Notes: generated from the letters alone by a model not told the origin. A stretch of DNA of 64,000 bases from DUQW01 sp050953825 (GCA_050953825.1 JBMNNF010000009.1:1-64000); one strand, 5' to 3'; positions 27,687 through 36,899 are shown, counted from the stretch's first letter. Translations and numbers: made by a program.

Positions 27687-28493
27687 ATGGATTATAAAGA
27701 ATTAAGGAAAATAGTCGAAAAAGATAGCGAAATCAAAAGGATGAATCTTTCAGATTATGAACTTTTAACAGCTTATCGATATTTAAAAATGAAGAAAACT
27801 AATGAAGATCCTAACTTTATTCCAACTTTAAGAAAAACGGAAGACAATTTAGAAATTATTATGATGCCTTCAGAAGATTTAGATAAAGAGTTAAGAAAAA
27901 AATCAGCTCAATCTAATGTTTTTTCATTGGATACAGTTAATTATTTACTAGAAGCTAATTTAGCTGACTTTATTTTGAATACTGATGAAAGAAAAGAAGC
28001 ATATCTAAAGGCATCACGTTTTATTGACTTATTAAAAGAAAATAAATATTCTAAAGGTCTTTATCTATATGGAATGTATGGAACTGGTAAAACATATTTG
28101 TTATCAGCAATTGTTGAAGAGGTTTCCAAGTTTAAGAAAGTATTATTTGTATATTTTCCGGATTTGGTGAGAAATTTGAAAACGTCAATCTCAACTAATG
28201 AATTAGAAGATAAAGTAACGGCTCTAAAAACGACCGATTTATTAATTTTAGATGATGTTGGCAGCGAAAATATGACTGGATGGTTTCGTGATGAAGTGTT
28301 AGGACCAATTTTACAGTTCCGATTAGCTTCTGGATTACCAGTATTAATCTCATCTAATTTTAGTCAAAAAGAATTAATTACCTTTATGGCAACTGATCGA
28401 TTAGAAACTGATCGCATCAAATCAGCAAGAATTGTCCACCGAATTCGGGAACTAACTGAAGAAGTCCCACTATCATCGCCATTTAAGAAGTAG
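27687..28493 (+). CDS. dnaI: primosomal helicase loader DnaI
   Basis: This 268-residue AAA+ ATPase loads the replicative helicase. The N-terminal 100 residues lack the cysteine zinc-binding cluster of Bacillus DnaI (no CxxC is visible). The ATPase part has YLYGMYGTGKTYLLSAIVEE (Walker A), LLILDDVGSENMTGW (Walker B), ISSNFSQKELITF (sensor 1) and RIVHRIRELTEEV (sensor 2/Arg finger region). Ribosome site AGGAGG lies eight bases before the ATG. It forms an operon with dnaB; thrS behind it has its own promoter. Confidence 0.9.
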   Translation: MDYKELRKIVEKDSEIKRMNLSDYELLTAYRYLKMKKTNEDPNFIPTLRKTEDNLEIIMMPSEDLDKELRKKSAQSNVFSLDTVNYLLEANLADFILNTDERKEAYLKASRFIDLLKENKYSKGLYLYGMYGTGKTYLLSAIVEEVSKFKKVLFVYFPDLVRNLKTSISTNELEDKVTALKTTDLLILDDVGSENMTGWFRDEVLGPILQFRLASGLPVLISSNFSQKELITFMATDRLETDRIKSARIVHRIRELTEEVPLSSPFKK

Positions 28494-28503
28494 ACTTTAA
28501 TGT

Positions 28504-28532
28504 TTGTAAATGATAATCTTAAATGGTAAAAT
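28504..28532 (+). promoter_or_regulatory. sigma-A-type promoter of thrS
   Basis: TTGTAA and TAAAAT are separated by 17 bases, ending 31 bases before the thrS start. The short leader leaves no room for a T-box riboswitch, which often controls thrS in Firmicutes. Confidence 0.55.
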
Positions 28533-28562
28533 GATTATGAATATAGTAAATGGGGAATATAT

Positions 28563-30464
28563 ATGAAAATAGAGTTTAAAGATGGGAACGTCAAAGAATT
28601 TAACAAAGGAACAACTCCGCTTGATATTGCGAAATCTATTTCTGACGGATTAGCTAATATGGCAGTTGGTGCCTTATTTAACGATGAATTTGTATCCAAT
28701 GATTATCCTATTACCATCGATGGGAAAATAGAAATTTTAACTAAAAAGGATGACAGAAGTTTACATATCCTAAATCATTCAGCAGCACATTTAATGGCAG
28801 AAGCGATTACTAATTTATATCCTAATGCTAAATTTGGTGTTGGTCCAGCGATTGAAGAAGGATTTTATTATGATGTTGATTTAGGTGATCAAGTTTTAAG
28901 AGATAGTGATTTAGAAACGATTGAAAACGAAATGAAACGACTATCTCAAGTTGGTGCTGACATTATTCGAAAAGAATTAAGTTATGAAGCAGCTAAGAAA
29001 AAATTTGCCCATGATCCTTACAAATTAGAACTAATTGAAGAATTTAAAGATGAAGTAATCTCAGTCCATAAACAAAATAACTTTGTTGATTTATGTCGTG
29101 GTGGTCATGTTGAAAATACCAAAGTCATTAAACACTTTAAATTATTATCATTAGCTGGAGCATACTGGCGTGGTGATAGCAATAATAAAATGTTAACTCG
29201 TATTTACGGTACCGCATTTTGGAATAAAAAAGATTTAGATGAGCACTTAGTACTACTTGAAGAAAGAAAGAAACGCGATCATCGTCGATTAGGACGTGAA
29301 CTTGGCATCTTTATGTTATCTGAATATGGTCCGGGATTTCCATTTTGGTTACCAAATGGGATGATTATTAAACGTGAATTAGTTAACTATTGGTATGAAG
29401 TTCATGACCGACATAATTATCAATACATTGAAACACCAACAATGTTAAGTCAAGAGTTATGGGAAGCATCAGGACATTGGGCTAATTATCGTGATAATAT
29501 GTATACCTCAACTATTGATGAGCGATTATTTGCGATTAAACCAATGAACTGTCCAGGCGGGATGTTAGTTTATAAAAACGATATTCATTCATATCGCGAC
29601 TTACCTTTAAGGGTGGGAGAATTAGGACATGTTCATCGTTATGAGGCGAGCGGAGCATTGAACGGGTTATTTAGAGTTAGAGCTTTCACTCAAGATGACG
29701 CTCACGTCTTTATGAGAAGTGATCAAATCTTATCTGAAATTGTTGAATTAATTAATCTATTTGATGAAATTTATGATACTTTTGGACTTAAATATCATAT
29801 TGAATTATCAACACGTCCAGAAACGAATTTCATTGGTGAAATTAGTGATTGGGACAAGTCTGAAAAGGCATTATTTGAGGCGGCTAAATCAACCGGAAAA
29901 GAAGTCAAAATTAATCCGGGAGACGGAGCATTTTATGGCCCGAAATTAGATTATAAAATTAGAGATTCATTAAATAGAATTTGGCAATGTGGTACAATTC
30001 AATTGGATATGAATTTACCAGAAAGATTCGACTTATTTTATATTGATGAAACCGGAGAAAGAGTTCGTCCGGTAATGTTGCACCGAGCGATATACGGCTC
30101 ACTAGAGAGATTTATTGGAATTTTAATTGAACATTATGGTGGAGCTTTCCCAGCTTGGTTAAGCCCACTTCAAACGAGAATAATCCCAGTCAATCTAAAT
30201 AAACATCTTGATTATTCACAAGAAGTATTAGAAGCGTTACAACAAGTTGGAATTAGAGCTGAAATTGATGCTAGAGAAGAAAAATTAGGATACAAAATTA
30301 GAGATGCGCAAACTACTAAAATTCCTTTCTCTTTAGTTATTGGAGATAAAGAAATTGAATCAAAAGAAGTGACTTATCGTAAATATGGTGAAGAACAACA
30401 AGTAACTATAAAATTAGATGAATATGTAACAATGATTAAATCAATTGTAGATAATAAAGAATAA
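28563..30464 (+). CDS. thrS: threonyl-tRNA synthetase
   Basis: This 633-residue protein is full length and charges tRNA-Thr. The order is a TGS domain (1-60), then the editing domain with HSAAHLMAEA and VDLCRGGHV (HxxxH...CxxxH zinc/deacylation site). The class II catalytic core (260-530) has NCPGGML, FRVRAFTQDDAHVF (motif 2) and HRAIYGSLERFIGILIEHYGG (motif 3). The anticodon-binding domain (535-633) has GIRAEIDAREEKLGYKIRDA. The start has GGGGAA as ribosome site. It stands alone after dnaI with its own promoter and precedes cdd by 19 bases. Confidence 0.97.
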   Translation: MKIEFKDGNVKEFNKGTTPLDIAKSISDGLANMAVGALFNDEFVSNDYPITIDGKIEILTKKDDRSLHILNHSAAHLMAEAITNLYPNAKFGVGPAIEEGFYYDVDLGDQVLRDSDLETIENEMKRLSQVGADIIRKELSYEAAKKKFAHDPYKLELIEEFKDEVISVHKQNNFVDLCRGGHVENTKVIKHFKLLSLAGAYWRGDSNNKMLTRIYGTAFWNKKDLDEHLVLLEERKKRDHRRLGRELGIFMLSEYGPGFPFWLPNGMIIKRELVNYWYEVHDRHNYQYIETPTMLSQELWEASGHWANYRDNMYTSTIDERLFAIKPMNCPGGMLVYKNDIHSYRDLPLRVGELGHVHRYEASGALNGLFRVRAFTQDDAHVFMRSDQILSEIVELINLFDEIYDTFGLKYHIELSTRPETNFIGEISDWDKSEKALFEAAKSTGKEVKINPGDGAFYGPKLDYKIRDSLNRIWQCGTIQLDMNLPERFDLFYIDETGERVRPVMLHRAIYGSLERFIGILIEHYGGAFPAWLSPLQTRIIPVNLNKHLDYSQEVLEALQQVGIRAEIDAREEKLGYKIRDAQTTKIPFSLVIGDKEIESKEVTYRKYGEEQQVTIKLDEYVTMIKSIVDNKE

Positions 30465-30483
30465 TTTTGGAGATAATTTTAAA

Positions 30484-30891
30484 ATGCGTGAAGGATTAAA
30501 AGAAGCTTTAAAAGCTAGACAAAAAGCCTATATTCCATATTCTAAATTTGGAGTTGGATGTGCAATTTTATTGAAAAATGGTACATATGTACATGGAGCT
30601 AACATTGAAAATATAAGTTATGGATTAACTTGTTGTGCCGAGAGAAATGGATTATTTAGTTTAATTTCTCAAGGTTATAAGAAAGAAGATATTAAAGAAT
30701 TATTTATTATTGGTGATACCGGTGAAAAAGCCATCTCACCTTGCGGAGCTTGTAGGCAAGTAATTTTAGAACTTTGTCCAATCGATACTAAAATTACTCT
30801 TTCTAATTTGGATGGCTCACATATTATTGAAACTACGATTACCGAATTATTACCATACGCTTTTGATGAGTTTGAAGAAGACGAACAATAA
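30484..30891 (+). CDS. cdd: cytidine deaminase
   Basis: This 135-residue homotetrameric-type enzyme deaminates cytidine and deoxycytidine to uridines in pyrimidine salvage. The zinc site is TCCAERNGLF (Cys and catalytic Glu) together with SPCGACRQVILE (two Cys); AYIPYSKFGVGCAIL near the N-terminus is also typical. It has GGAG ten bases before its ATG. It lies between thrS and deoD; with deoD and the nucleoside transporter beyond the IS it forms a nucleoside-salvage cluster. Confidence 0.95.
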   Translation: MREGLKEALKARQKAYIPYSKFGVGCAILLKNGTYVHGANIENISYGLTCCAERNGLFSLISQGYKKEDIKELFIIGDTGEKAISPCGACRQVILELCPIDTKITLSNLDGSHIIETTITELLPYAFDEFEEDEQ

Positions 30892-30967
30892 AGCTAACAA
30901 ATGGTTGAAAAATAGGCGTTCGCCATTAATTTAAGATAGAAAATATATGAAAAAGGAGATGAAGTAC

Positions 30968-31687
30968 GTGAGTATACCTACACCACACATTAGTCTTAAA
31001 GACAAAAATTTAGTTGCAAAAACTGTATTAATGCCAGGAGATCCACTGCGAGCAAAGCATGTTGCACAAACATATTTAGAAGACGTGGTTCAAATTAATG
31101 GAGTCAGAAATATGTTAGGGTTTACCGGAACATATAAAGGGAAAAAAGTATCAGTCTTTGGGTCTGGTATGGGAATGCCTAGTATTGGAATTTACGCTTG
31201 GGAATTATTTGAGTTCTATGATGTTGAAAACATTATTCGAATTGGTTCTGCAGGAGCATATTCCATGGATTTAGATTTATATGATGTTGTCTTAGCCGAC
31301 AGCGCAGTGAGTCTATCTAACTATGCAAGAACAATGGGATTGGATGTCGGTGAAGTAATTCTGCCAAGTCAAGAACTAAATGATAAATTAAGAAGAGCCG
31401 CTAAGAGATTAGGAGTTGTACTACATGAAGGTCCAGTACATTCATCGGATAATTTTTATTATAAAGATTTATCACAAGCTAATGCCTTAGTAAAAAGACA
31501 TAATGCTTACTGTGTCGAAATGGAAAGTTATGCATTATTTGCCAATGCCCAAGCATTAGGCAAAAATGGAGCATGCATCCTAACTATTTCCGACCATTTA
31601 GTAACTCATGCAGTGACAACTTCTGAAGAAAGACAAAAATCTTTCCATCAAATGATGGAGGTTGCTTTAGAGTCTTTATTTGAATAA
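30968..31687 (+). CDS. deoD: purine-nucleoside phosphorylase, DeoD type
   Basis: This hexameric-type PNP cleaves purine (deoxy)nucleosides with phosphate. It begins MSIPTPHISLKDKNLVAKTV. Signature parts are VLMPGDPLRAK (phosphate site), GSGMGMPSIGIYAWELF, RIGSAGAY, VEMESYALF (nucleoside Glu) and TISDHL (catalytic Asp). I choose GTG at 30968 because AAGGAG lies nine bases upstream and the product then starts like other DeoD proteins. ATG at 30947 would overlap its own ribosome site. A strong terminator follows at 31714. Confidence 0.93.
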   Translation: MSIPTPHISLKDKNLVAKTVLMPGDPLRAKHVAQTYLEDVVQINGVRNMLGFTGTYKGKKVSVFGSGMGMPSIGIYAWELFEFYDVENIIRIGSAGAYSMDLDLYDVVLADSAVSLSNYARTMGLDVGEVILPSQELNDKLRRAAKRLGVVLHEGPVHSSDNFYYKDLSQANALVKRHNAYCVEMESYALFANAQALGKNGACILTISDHLVTHAVTTSEERQKSFHQMMEVALESLFE

Positions 31688-31690
31688 TTA

Positions 31691-31860
31691 TAAATAAGAA
31701 ACACTTTTCAATTGAATGCCAATTGTTTTGGCATTCTTTTTTTAAAAAATAATCAAAAAAACGAAGAAAAACTTCAAAAAACATTGATTATTTTAATCTT
31801 TTCATATAAACTATATTTACAAACATAATATATATATATTAAAAAAGGAGGAAGTATATA
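31691..31860. repeat. left 170-bp direct repeat flanking the IS1634-like element
   Basis: These 170 bases recur without a mismatch that I can see at 33850-34019, on the other side of the element. The repeat holds the deoD terminator, an AT-rich promoter region and AAAAAAGGAGGAAGTATATA, the ribosome site of the downstream lipoprotein gene. Here that ribosome site leads into the IS instead of a gene. IS1634-family elements are known for making unusually long and variable target duplications, which this fits. Confidence 0.88.
31714..31743 (+). terminator. rho-independent terminator after deoD
   Basis: GAATGCCA and TGGCATTC form an eight-pair stem with a seven-base loop, followed by seven T. The same structure occurs again at 33873-33902 as part of the duplicated segment. 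Confidence 0.85.
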
Positions 31861-31888
31861 TCCTGACTTTTGTAAATATTTTAATAAT

Positions 31889-31928
31889 AAAGGCACTTTT
31901 AAGCTTTACTAAGCCCAGAGGTGCCTTT
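31889..31928 (-). terminator. terminator of the IS1634-like transposase
   Basis: On the minus strand AAAGGCAC pairs with GTGCCTTT across a 24-base loop, followed by ATTATTAAAATATT, 26 bases after the transposase stop. The stem is sound, but the T-run is weak. Confidence 0.5.
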
Positions 31929-31953
31929 TCATCTTCTTGCGAATTAAAAGTTG

Positions 31954-33660
31954 TTAAAATAATTTTTTTATCTCTTCGTTATTTTTAGTAAATTGGTTTA
32001 ATTTTATACCATAATATTGACTAATTAACGTTAAATTTTCATCGATATAAAGTAATAAATATTTGTTGTTGGAGATTTTTACAGCTTGATATTTTCTTAA
32101 AGAGTCGACTAGTGATGTTAGTGATATTTTCTTTTTTAATTTTTTAACTTCAATTACTCTTAATAAAAATAATGTTACCATACAAATTAAAAAGTGTCCT
32201 CTAATTGATTCCATTTTAGAGTGATATACGGGTCTTGTCTCTAAGGTTGTTTTTAAGACTCTGAAAGAATCTTCAATTTGCCATAAAGCTTTGTAGGCAT
32301 CTACCACTTCAAGTGGTGGTGCCTTTATTTCACTTGTTACGAATAAGTTAAATCCATCTAGTTCACTATCAATATCTACTTTTTCATAGTCAATAAACCG
32401 TTCGGTATCAACTTTTAACTCTTGGCCATCTTTATCATATGATATCTCTTTTATAAATTTAGAAGTATGACCAAATAATTCTCTTTTATATCCGGAAGGA
32501 GTCTCTACCTTCTTTTCTAATTTTGTTAGGGCGACATCTCGCTCATATTTAGTCTTTTGAGCGTAGTCTCTTGACCAATAAGCTATCTGAAGTTGTGGGA
32601 TTTCAACTTTTACTTTTTTACCGTCTTTATTAGTGACTGTTAGAGTATCAAAATAGTCGACTCTAGATTTATATTTAGCCATTAAGTTTCCTTCTTTATC
32701 CAATATTTCTTCATATCCTTTAGGGTCAATAATCCAATCTTTTATTTCCTTTTTCGCTCCACGAACGGTTTCTGAGAAAATATAACCATCTCCATCTAAA
32801 TAAGTTTTAGCTATGTTTTCACTTGAGTTTAAACCTTTATCTGCTATTCTAATTACTTTACCTTTAATGTTGTGCTTTTCTTTCATTTGGCCAATTACTT
32901 CATTATAGAAAGGATATTCTGATTCGTTTCCTGGATATATTTTATAATCAATTGGAATTTTATCTTCATCTAATAATAAAGCTAGTCCAATGATCGGTGA
33001 ATTAGTATTTGACTTGCATGGTCCTTTTTGCATATAATCATGTGGCTTATCTATTTCAAAGAAGAAGTTTGTACAGTCAAAATACACTTTCTTTGTATTG
33101 GTCCTATATCTTTTACCATACTCACTTCTTATGTATTCAAAGATGGCTGTATCGGCATTATTACTCCCCAATGCTTCAATCGCGTCATACATTTGAGCTT
33201 TAGAAAAATCATAATTGTGATAAAGTGAATTATACATCGATTCATACGATTCAAGTTTAGAATTAGGATTTAATGCACGCGAATATACTAATAATTCAAA
33301 AACGTTAGATAAAGAATATCTAGCGTTTTTCCTAGACATATAAATGGTTGCGTCAACCAATTCTTTAAGTTGTAACTCATTATATAACCTTTTTAAAGGA
33401 AAATATCCAAGATGAATTAATTTCTTTTTATCTGTAGGTATCGGATCTAAAACTGAATTTTTCCTTCTTTCATTTTCCTCTTTAATCCAATTTTGAAAAT
33501 ATCCAATTGGATCAACATATTCTTTTTCTAAATTATCTAGATATCCTAAAGATTTAAATGTTTTTTGTCTAACATTTTTAATTTTCGGATCATAAACAGA
33601 GTCAACAATTGATAAATATACCCTTCCATATTGAGGGGTCTTTTTTAGATATAAAGCCAT
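31954..33660 (-). CDS. IS1634-family DDE transposase
   Basis: The 568-residue protein has a DDE/RNase H-like core: KVYFDCTNFFFEID (first Asp), RIADKGLNSSENIAK (second Asp), and YKALWQIEDSFRVLKTTLETRPVYHSK with the Y-(2)-R-(3)-E-(6)-K-like region typical of IS4-related families. GHFLICMVTLFLLRVIE follows at the C-terminus. The N-terminal part (SKNARYSLSNVFELLVYSRALNPNSKL) matches IS1634-type transposases. Its length is normal, and no stop or frameshift is seen, so it may be active. The ribosome site is GAGGTGG on the minus strand, eight bases before the ATG. Confidence 0.92.
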   Translation of the reverse strand: MALYLKKTPQYGRVYLSIVDSVYDPKIKNVRQKTFKSLGYLDNLEKEYVDPIGYFQNWIKEENERRKNSVLDPIPTDKKKLIHLGYFPLKRLYNELQLKELVDATIYMSRKNARYSLSNVFELLVYSRALNPNSKLESYESMYNSLYHNYDFSKAQMYDAIEALGSNNADTAIFEYIRSEYGKRYRTNTKKVYFDCTNFFFEIDKPHDYMQKGPCKSNTNSPIIGLALLLDEDKIPIDYKIYPGNESEYPFYNEVIGQMKEKHNIKGKVIRIADKGLNSSENIAKTYLDGDGYIFSETVRGAKKEIKDWIIDPKGYEEILDKEGNLMAKYKSRVDYFDTLTVTNKDGKKVKVEIPQLQIAYWSRDYAQKTKYERDVALTKLEKKVETPSGYKRELFGHTSKFIKEISYDKDGQELKVDTERFIDYEKVDIDSELDGFNLFVTSEIKAPPLEVVDAYKALWQIEDSFRVLKTTLETRPVYHSKMESIRGHFLICMVTLFLLRVIEVKKLKKKISLTSLVDSLRKYQAVKISNNKYLLLYIDENLTLISQYYGIKLNQFTKNNEEIKKLF

Positions 33661-33765
33661 CTTTCCACCTCTTTGTTATCAAATTACTTCTATATTTATA
33701 TTATATCATAATTCGCAATAATACGCAAGGGAAATGATAAAAATAAAATTTTACATTTGACAAAT

Positions 33766-33785
33766 AAAAAAGGCTTTATAAAGCC
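33766..33785 (-). terminator. outward-shielding terminator upstream of the transposase
   Basis: The palindrome GGCTTTATAAAGCC is followed, on the minus strand, by TTTTTTATTT. It lies between the IS right end and the transposase start, so it would stop transcription entering the element from outside, a common IS self-restraint device. Confidence 0.5.
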
Positions 33786-33849
33786 CCAAAGTAGAAATTA
33801 GAATAAAATTAATTAAAAAATATTTCTTGCGTATTTACAAAAGACGGGA

Positions 33850-34019
33850 TAAATAAGAAACACTTTTCAATTGAATGCCAATTGTTTTGGCATTCTTTTT
33901 TTAAAAAATAATCAAAAAAACGAAGAAAAACTTCAAAAAACATTGATTATTTTAATCTTTTCATATAAACTATATTTACAAACATAATATATATATATTA
34001 AAAAAGGAGGAAGTATATA
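33850..34019. repeat. right 170-bp direct repeat (promoter and ribosome site of the nucleoside-binding lipoprotein)
   Basis: This is an exact copy of 31691-31860. It ends at the A of the ATG of the lipoprotein gene, so the gene keeps an intact upstream region including AAAAAAGGAGGAAGTATAT. It also contains a second copy of the deoD terminator (33873-33902), which now insulates the gene from IS transcription. Confidence 0.88.
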
Positions 34020-35116
34020 TGTTTAAAAGAATTATGGCGTTACTAATTATGGTGTTTGCGTCAGTTTTATTGGTTGCTTGTGCTCCAAAAATTGAAGGCG
34101 AAAAGATTGTTTTAATTACTGACAAGGGTGACATTGATGACAAATCGTTCAACCAAGGGTCATATGAAGGAGTTAAGAAGTTCGCTAGAAATAGAGTTGA
34201 ATATGGTTACTTAAAACCAGAAGCAGCAACAAACGAAGCTTACATTGCCGCTATTGAACAAGCAATCGCTGATGGAGCTACAGTTATTGTTACTCCTGGA
34301 TACTTATTCGAAGCTCCAATTAACGCTGTTCAAGGGGATTATCCGAATGTAAAATTCATTATTCTTGATGGTAGTCCAGCTAATGCGGGAGAAGGCGCCA
34401 CCATTGAAAATAACGTTTATTCGGTATTCTATGCTGAAGAACAAACTGGTTTCTTAGCAGGATATGCTGCAGTTAAAGAAGGATTCCGCAAATTAGGATT
34501 TATGGGAGGAATGGCAGTTCCAGCTGTTCAAAGATTTGGTCACGGATTTGTTCAAGGTGCAGCAGCAGCAGCTAGTGAAATAGATGGATGTTCAGTTACG
34601 ATTGATTACTTATATACTGGTGACTTTAAAGCTTCACCTGAAGTTCAAGCAGCAGCAGCTTCACTTTACCAAAAAGGTGTAGAAGTAATTTTCGCTTGTG
34701 GTGGTGCAGTAGGACAATCAGTAATGGCAGCAGCTGAAGCAGCAAAGGATAAATGGGTAATTGGTGTTGACGTTGACCAAAGTGCAGACTCTCCGAGAGT
34801 AATTACTTCATCAACAAAAGAATTAGCAAACTCAGTTATACAAGCTCTAGAAGCAATCTATGATACTAATGAATGGGCTACTAAATTTGCCGGAAAATCT
34901 GTAGTTCTAGACGTTACTAAAGATGGAGTTGGCTTACCTATGAAAACTTCAAGATTCAAAAAATTCAAACAATCTGATTACAATAAGATTTATGATAAAT
35001 TAGTAAAAGGAACTGTTGTAGTAAGTAATGTTATCGGTGAATTTGGAGACGATGGAACAGCAGCCAAACAATTTGAAACTAAAGAAGTAAAAGTTAACGT
35101 TGTTCCATTTGGTTAA
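34019..35116 (+). CDS. BMP-family nucleoside-binding lipoprotein (ABC transporter)
   Basis: The protein has 365 residues. The signal peptide with lipobox LLVACA puts the lipidated Cys at residue 21. The mature part shows the BMP/PnrA family features: VLITDKGDIDDKSFNQGSYEG, FAEEQTGFLAGYAA-like AEEQTGFLAGYAAV, KLGFMGGMAVPAVQRFGHGF and WVIGVDVDQS. It is the extracytoplasmic receptor for purine or pyrimidine nucleosides feeding the following ABC genes. The gene starts directly at the edge of the IS-flanking repeat. A 12-pair hairpin separates it from the ATPase gene, as usual for highly expressed binding proteins. Confidence 0.93.
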   Translation: MFKRIMALLIMVFASVLLVACAPKIEGEKIVLITDKGDIDDKSFNQGSYEGVKKFARNRVEYGYLKPEAATNEAYIAAIEQAIADGATVIVTPGYLFEAPINAVQGDYPNVKFIILDGSPANAGEGATIENNVYSVFYAEEQTGFLAGYAAVKEGFRKLGFMGGMAVPAVQRFGHGFVQGAAAAASEIDGCSVTIDYLYTGDFKASPEVQAAAASLYQKGVEVIFACGGAVGQSVMAAAEAAKDKWVIGVDVDQSADSPRVITSSTKELANSVIQALEAIYDTNEWATKFAGKSVVLDVTKDGVGLPMKTSRFKKFKQSDYNKIYDKLVKGTVVVSNVIGEFGDDGTAAKQFETKEVKVNVVPFG

Positions 35117-35148
35117 TCAGAAAATTAATAAAAATTAATAAAATTATG

Positions 35149-35178
35149 CAAAGGGTAAGAACTTTTTCTTATCCTTTG
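35149..35178 (+). terminator. intercistronic hairpin between binding protein and ATPase genes
   Basis: CAAAGGGTAAGA pairs with TCTTATCCTTTG (one G-T) with a six-base loop and no following T-run. This suits partial termination or 3'-end protection that keeps the binding protein more abundant than the transporter core. Confidence 0.6.
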
Positions 35179-35201
35179 TGTATATAATAAGAGAGGTTAT
35201 T

Positions 35202-36899
35202 ATGACAAACAATGTTATTGAGATGAAAAATATAACCAAAAGATTCCCTGGTATTATTGCAAATGATAATGTTTCATTTAATCTACGTAAGGGAGAAATA
35301 CATGCTCTTTTAGGAGAAAATGGGGCAGGCAAATCAACACTAATGAGTGTACTTTTTGGGTTGTATCGACAAGATGAAGGGGAAATTTTATTAAATGGTG
35401 AGCCAATTAGTATTAATAGTCCAAATGATGCTAGTAATTATGGAATCGGAATGGTGCATCAACATTTTAAATTAGTTGAGGCGTTTACAATTTTGGATAA
35501 TATCATTTTGGGGGTTGAACCGAATGCAATTGGTGTTTTAAAAAGGAAAAAGGCATATAAAAATCTTTTAGAATTAAGTGAAAGATATGAACTTCAAGTA
35601 GATTTAAAAGCTAAAGTTTCTGAGGTTACTGTGGGGATGCAACAAAGAACTGAAATTTTAAAAATGTTGTATCGCGAAAACGAGATATTGATCTTTGACG
35701 AACCTACAGCCGTTTTAATTCCTCAAGAAATTGATCAGTTAATGATGACTATGAAAAATTTAGCCAATGAAGGTAAATCAATTATTTTCATTACTCATAA
35801 ACTTGATGAAATTATGGCGGTTTGTGATCGAGTTACAGTTTTAAAACAAGGAAAATATGTCGGTACTGTTGAAGTTAAAAACTCTACGAAAGAAGAATTA
35901 TCTAGAATGATGGTTGGTCGTGATGTTGAATTTACAATTGAGAAACAACCTCAAGTTTTAGGAGATAATATATTAGAGGTTAGGAATTTAGTGGTTGTTT
36001 CACCATTTAGTAAAAAGAATGTTGTTAATAATGTAAGTTTTGATGTCAAAAGTGGAGAAATAGTTTGTATTGCTGGAGTTGATGGTAATGGACAAAGTGA
36101 GTTGGCATATGCTATTTCAGGATTAATGAAGCCTAAAAGTGGAAGTATTCACCTAAATGGGGTTAACGTAGTTAATAAATCTATTAGATACAGAAATGAT
36201 AATGGATTAAGTCATATACCAGAAGACAGGCAACGCGATGGATTAATATTAAATGATACTTTGGCACATAACTTAAACTTGAAAAAATATCATTTACATC
36301 CATATCAAAAATTAGGTATTGTTAATGAAAGAGCGATCCTTAAACATGCCGAAGAGTTAATTGAAAAATTTGATATTAGAAGTGGCCAAGGTGCTAAAAC
36401 TTTAGCAGGATCCATGTCAGGTGGTAACCAGCAAAAGACAATTATTGCTAGAGAAATTGATAAGGGTGCAGATCTATTATTATCAGTTCAAACAGTAAGA
36501 GGACTTGATGTTGGAGCTATAGAATTTGCTCATAAACAAGTTCTTGCTGAAAGAGATGCTGGAAGAGGTGTCTTACTTATTTCTTTTGAATTAGAAGAAG
36601 TAATGAGTATCAGTGATCGCATCTTGGTTATGTATGAAGGTGAAATTGTTGGCGATTTAAATCCTGAAGAAATTACTGTTGAAGAATTAGGTTTATATAT
36701 GGCAGGTTCTAAACGTGATGAAATTAAAGCTGAATCTAAACCGACATTACCACCACCAGTATTAGAAGTTGAGAAAGAAACTTGTGAAAAAGTCGAAATA
36801 ATTGAGTACGAACCTAAATATAAACCAATGAAAAAGTATCCAAATTACAACAACTTGTTTACTAAACAAATGATGAGAAGTCGTGGTGATAGAAAATGA
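35202..36899 (+). CDS. nucleoside ABC transporter ATP-binding protein (two ABC domains)
   Basis: The protein has 565 residues from ATG 35202, chosen for AGAGAGG upstream; a GTG at 35178 is inside the hairpin. Domain 1 has GENGAGKST and ILIFDEPTAVL with the degenerate signature TVGMQQR. Domain 2 has GVDGNGQSELA (no Lys-Ser/Thr Walker A), SMSGGNQQKT and LLLSVQTVRGLDVG. This twin arrangement is that of BmpA-linked NupO/RbsA-like ATPases. It couples ATP hydrolysis to nucleoside import with the two permeases that follow; the stop overlaps the next start by four bases. A Pro-rich tail of about 50 residues follows domain 2. Confidence 0.93.
   Translation: MTNNVIEMKNITKRFPGIIANDNVSFNLRKGEIHALLGENGAGKSTLMSVLFGLYRQDEGEILLNGEPISINSPNDASNYGIGMVHQHFKLVEAFTILDNIILGVEPNAIGVLKRKKAYKNLLELSERYELQVDLKAKVSEVTVGMQQRTEILKMLYRENEILIFDEPTAVLIPQEIDQLMMTMKNLANEGKSIIFITHKLDEIMAVCDRVTVLKQGKYVGTVEVKNSTKEELSRMMVGRDVEFTIEKQPQVLGDNILEVRNLVVVSPFSKKNVVNNVSFDVKSGEIVCIAGVDGNGQSELAYAISGLMKPKSGSIHLNGVNVVNKSIRYRNDNGLSHIPEDRQRDGLILNDTLAHNLNLKKYHLHPYQKLGIVNERAILKHAEELIEKFDIRSGQGAKTLAGSMSGGNQQKTIIAREIDKGADLLLSVQTVRGLDVGAIEFAHKQVLAERDAGRGVLLISFELEEVMSISDRILVMYEGEIVGDLNPEEITVEELGLYMAGSKRDEIKAESKPTLPPPVLEVEKETCEKVEIIEYEPKYKPMKKYPNYNNLFTKQMMRSRGDRK

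Larger units (their letters stand above)
31861..33849 (-). mobile_element. IS1634-family insertion sequence (about 1989 bp)
   Basis: The ends are inverted repeats: the left starts TCCTGACTTTTGTAAATA and the right, read inward, TCCCGTCTTTTGTAAATA (16 of 18 identical). One transposase gene fills the element on the minus strand. A terminator lies at the left end (31889-31928), and a palindrome plus T-run is upstream of the transposase. The flanks are a 170-bp perfect direct repeat. One base on each side is ambiguous because T and A at the borders are shared. The element sits at the start codon of the nucleoside-binding lipoprotein gene, but the duplicated copy on the right restores that gene's full promoter. 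Confidence 0.88.

Noticed and set aside
28494..28562. T-box riboswitch before thrS
   Set aside because: Only 69 bases separate dnaI and thrS and a promoter fills half of them; there is no room for a T-box.
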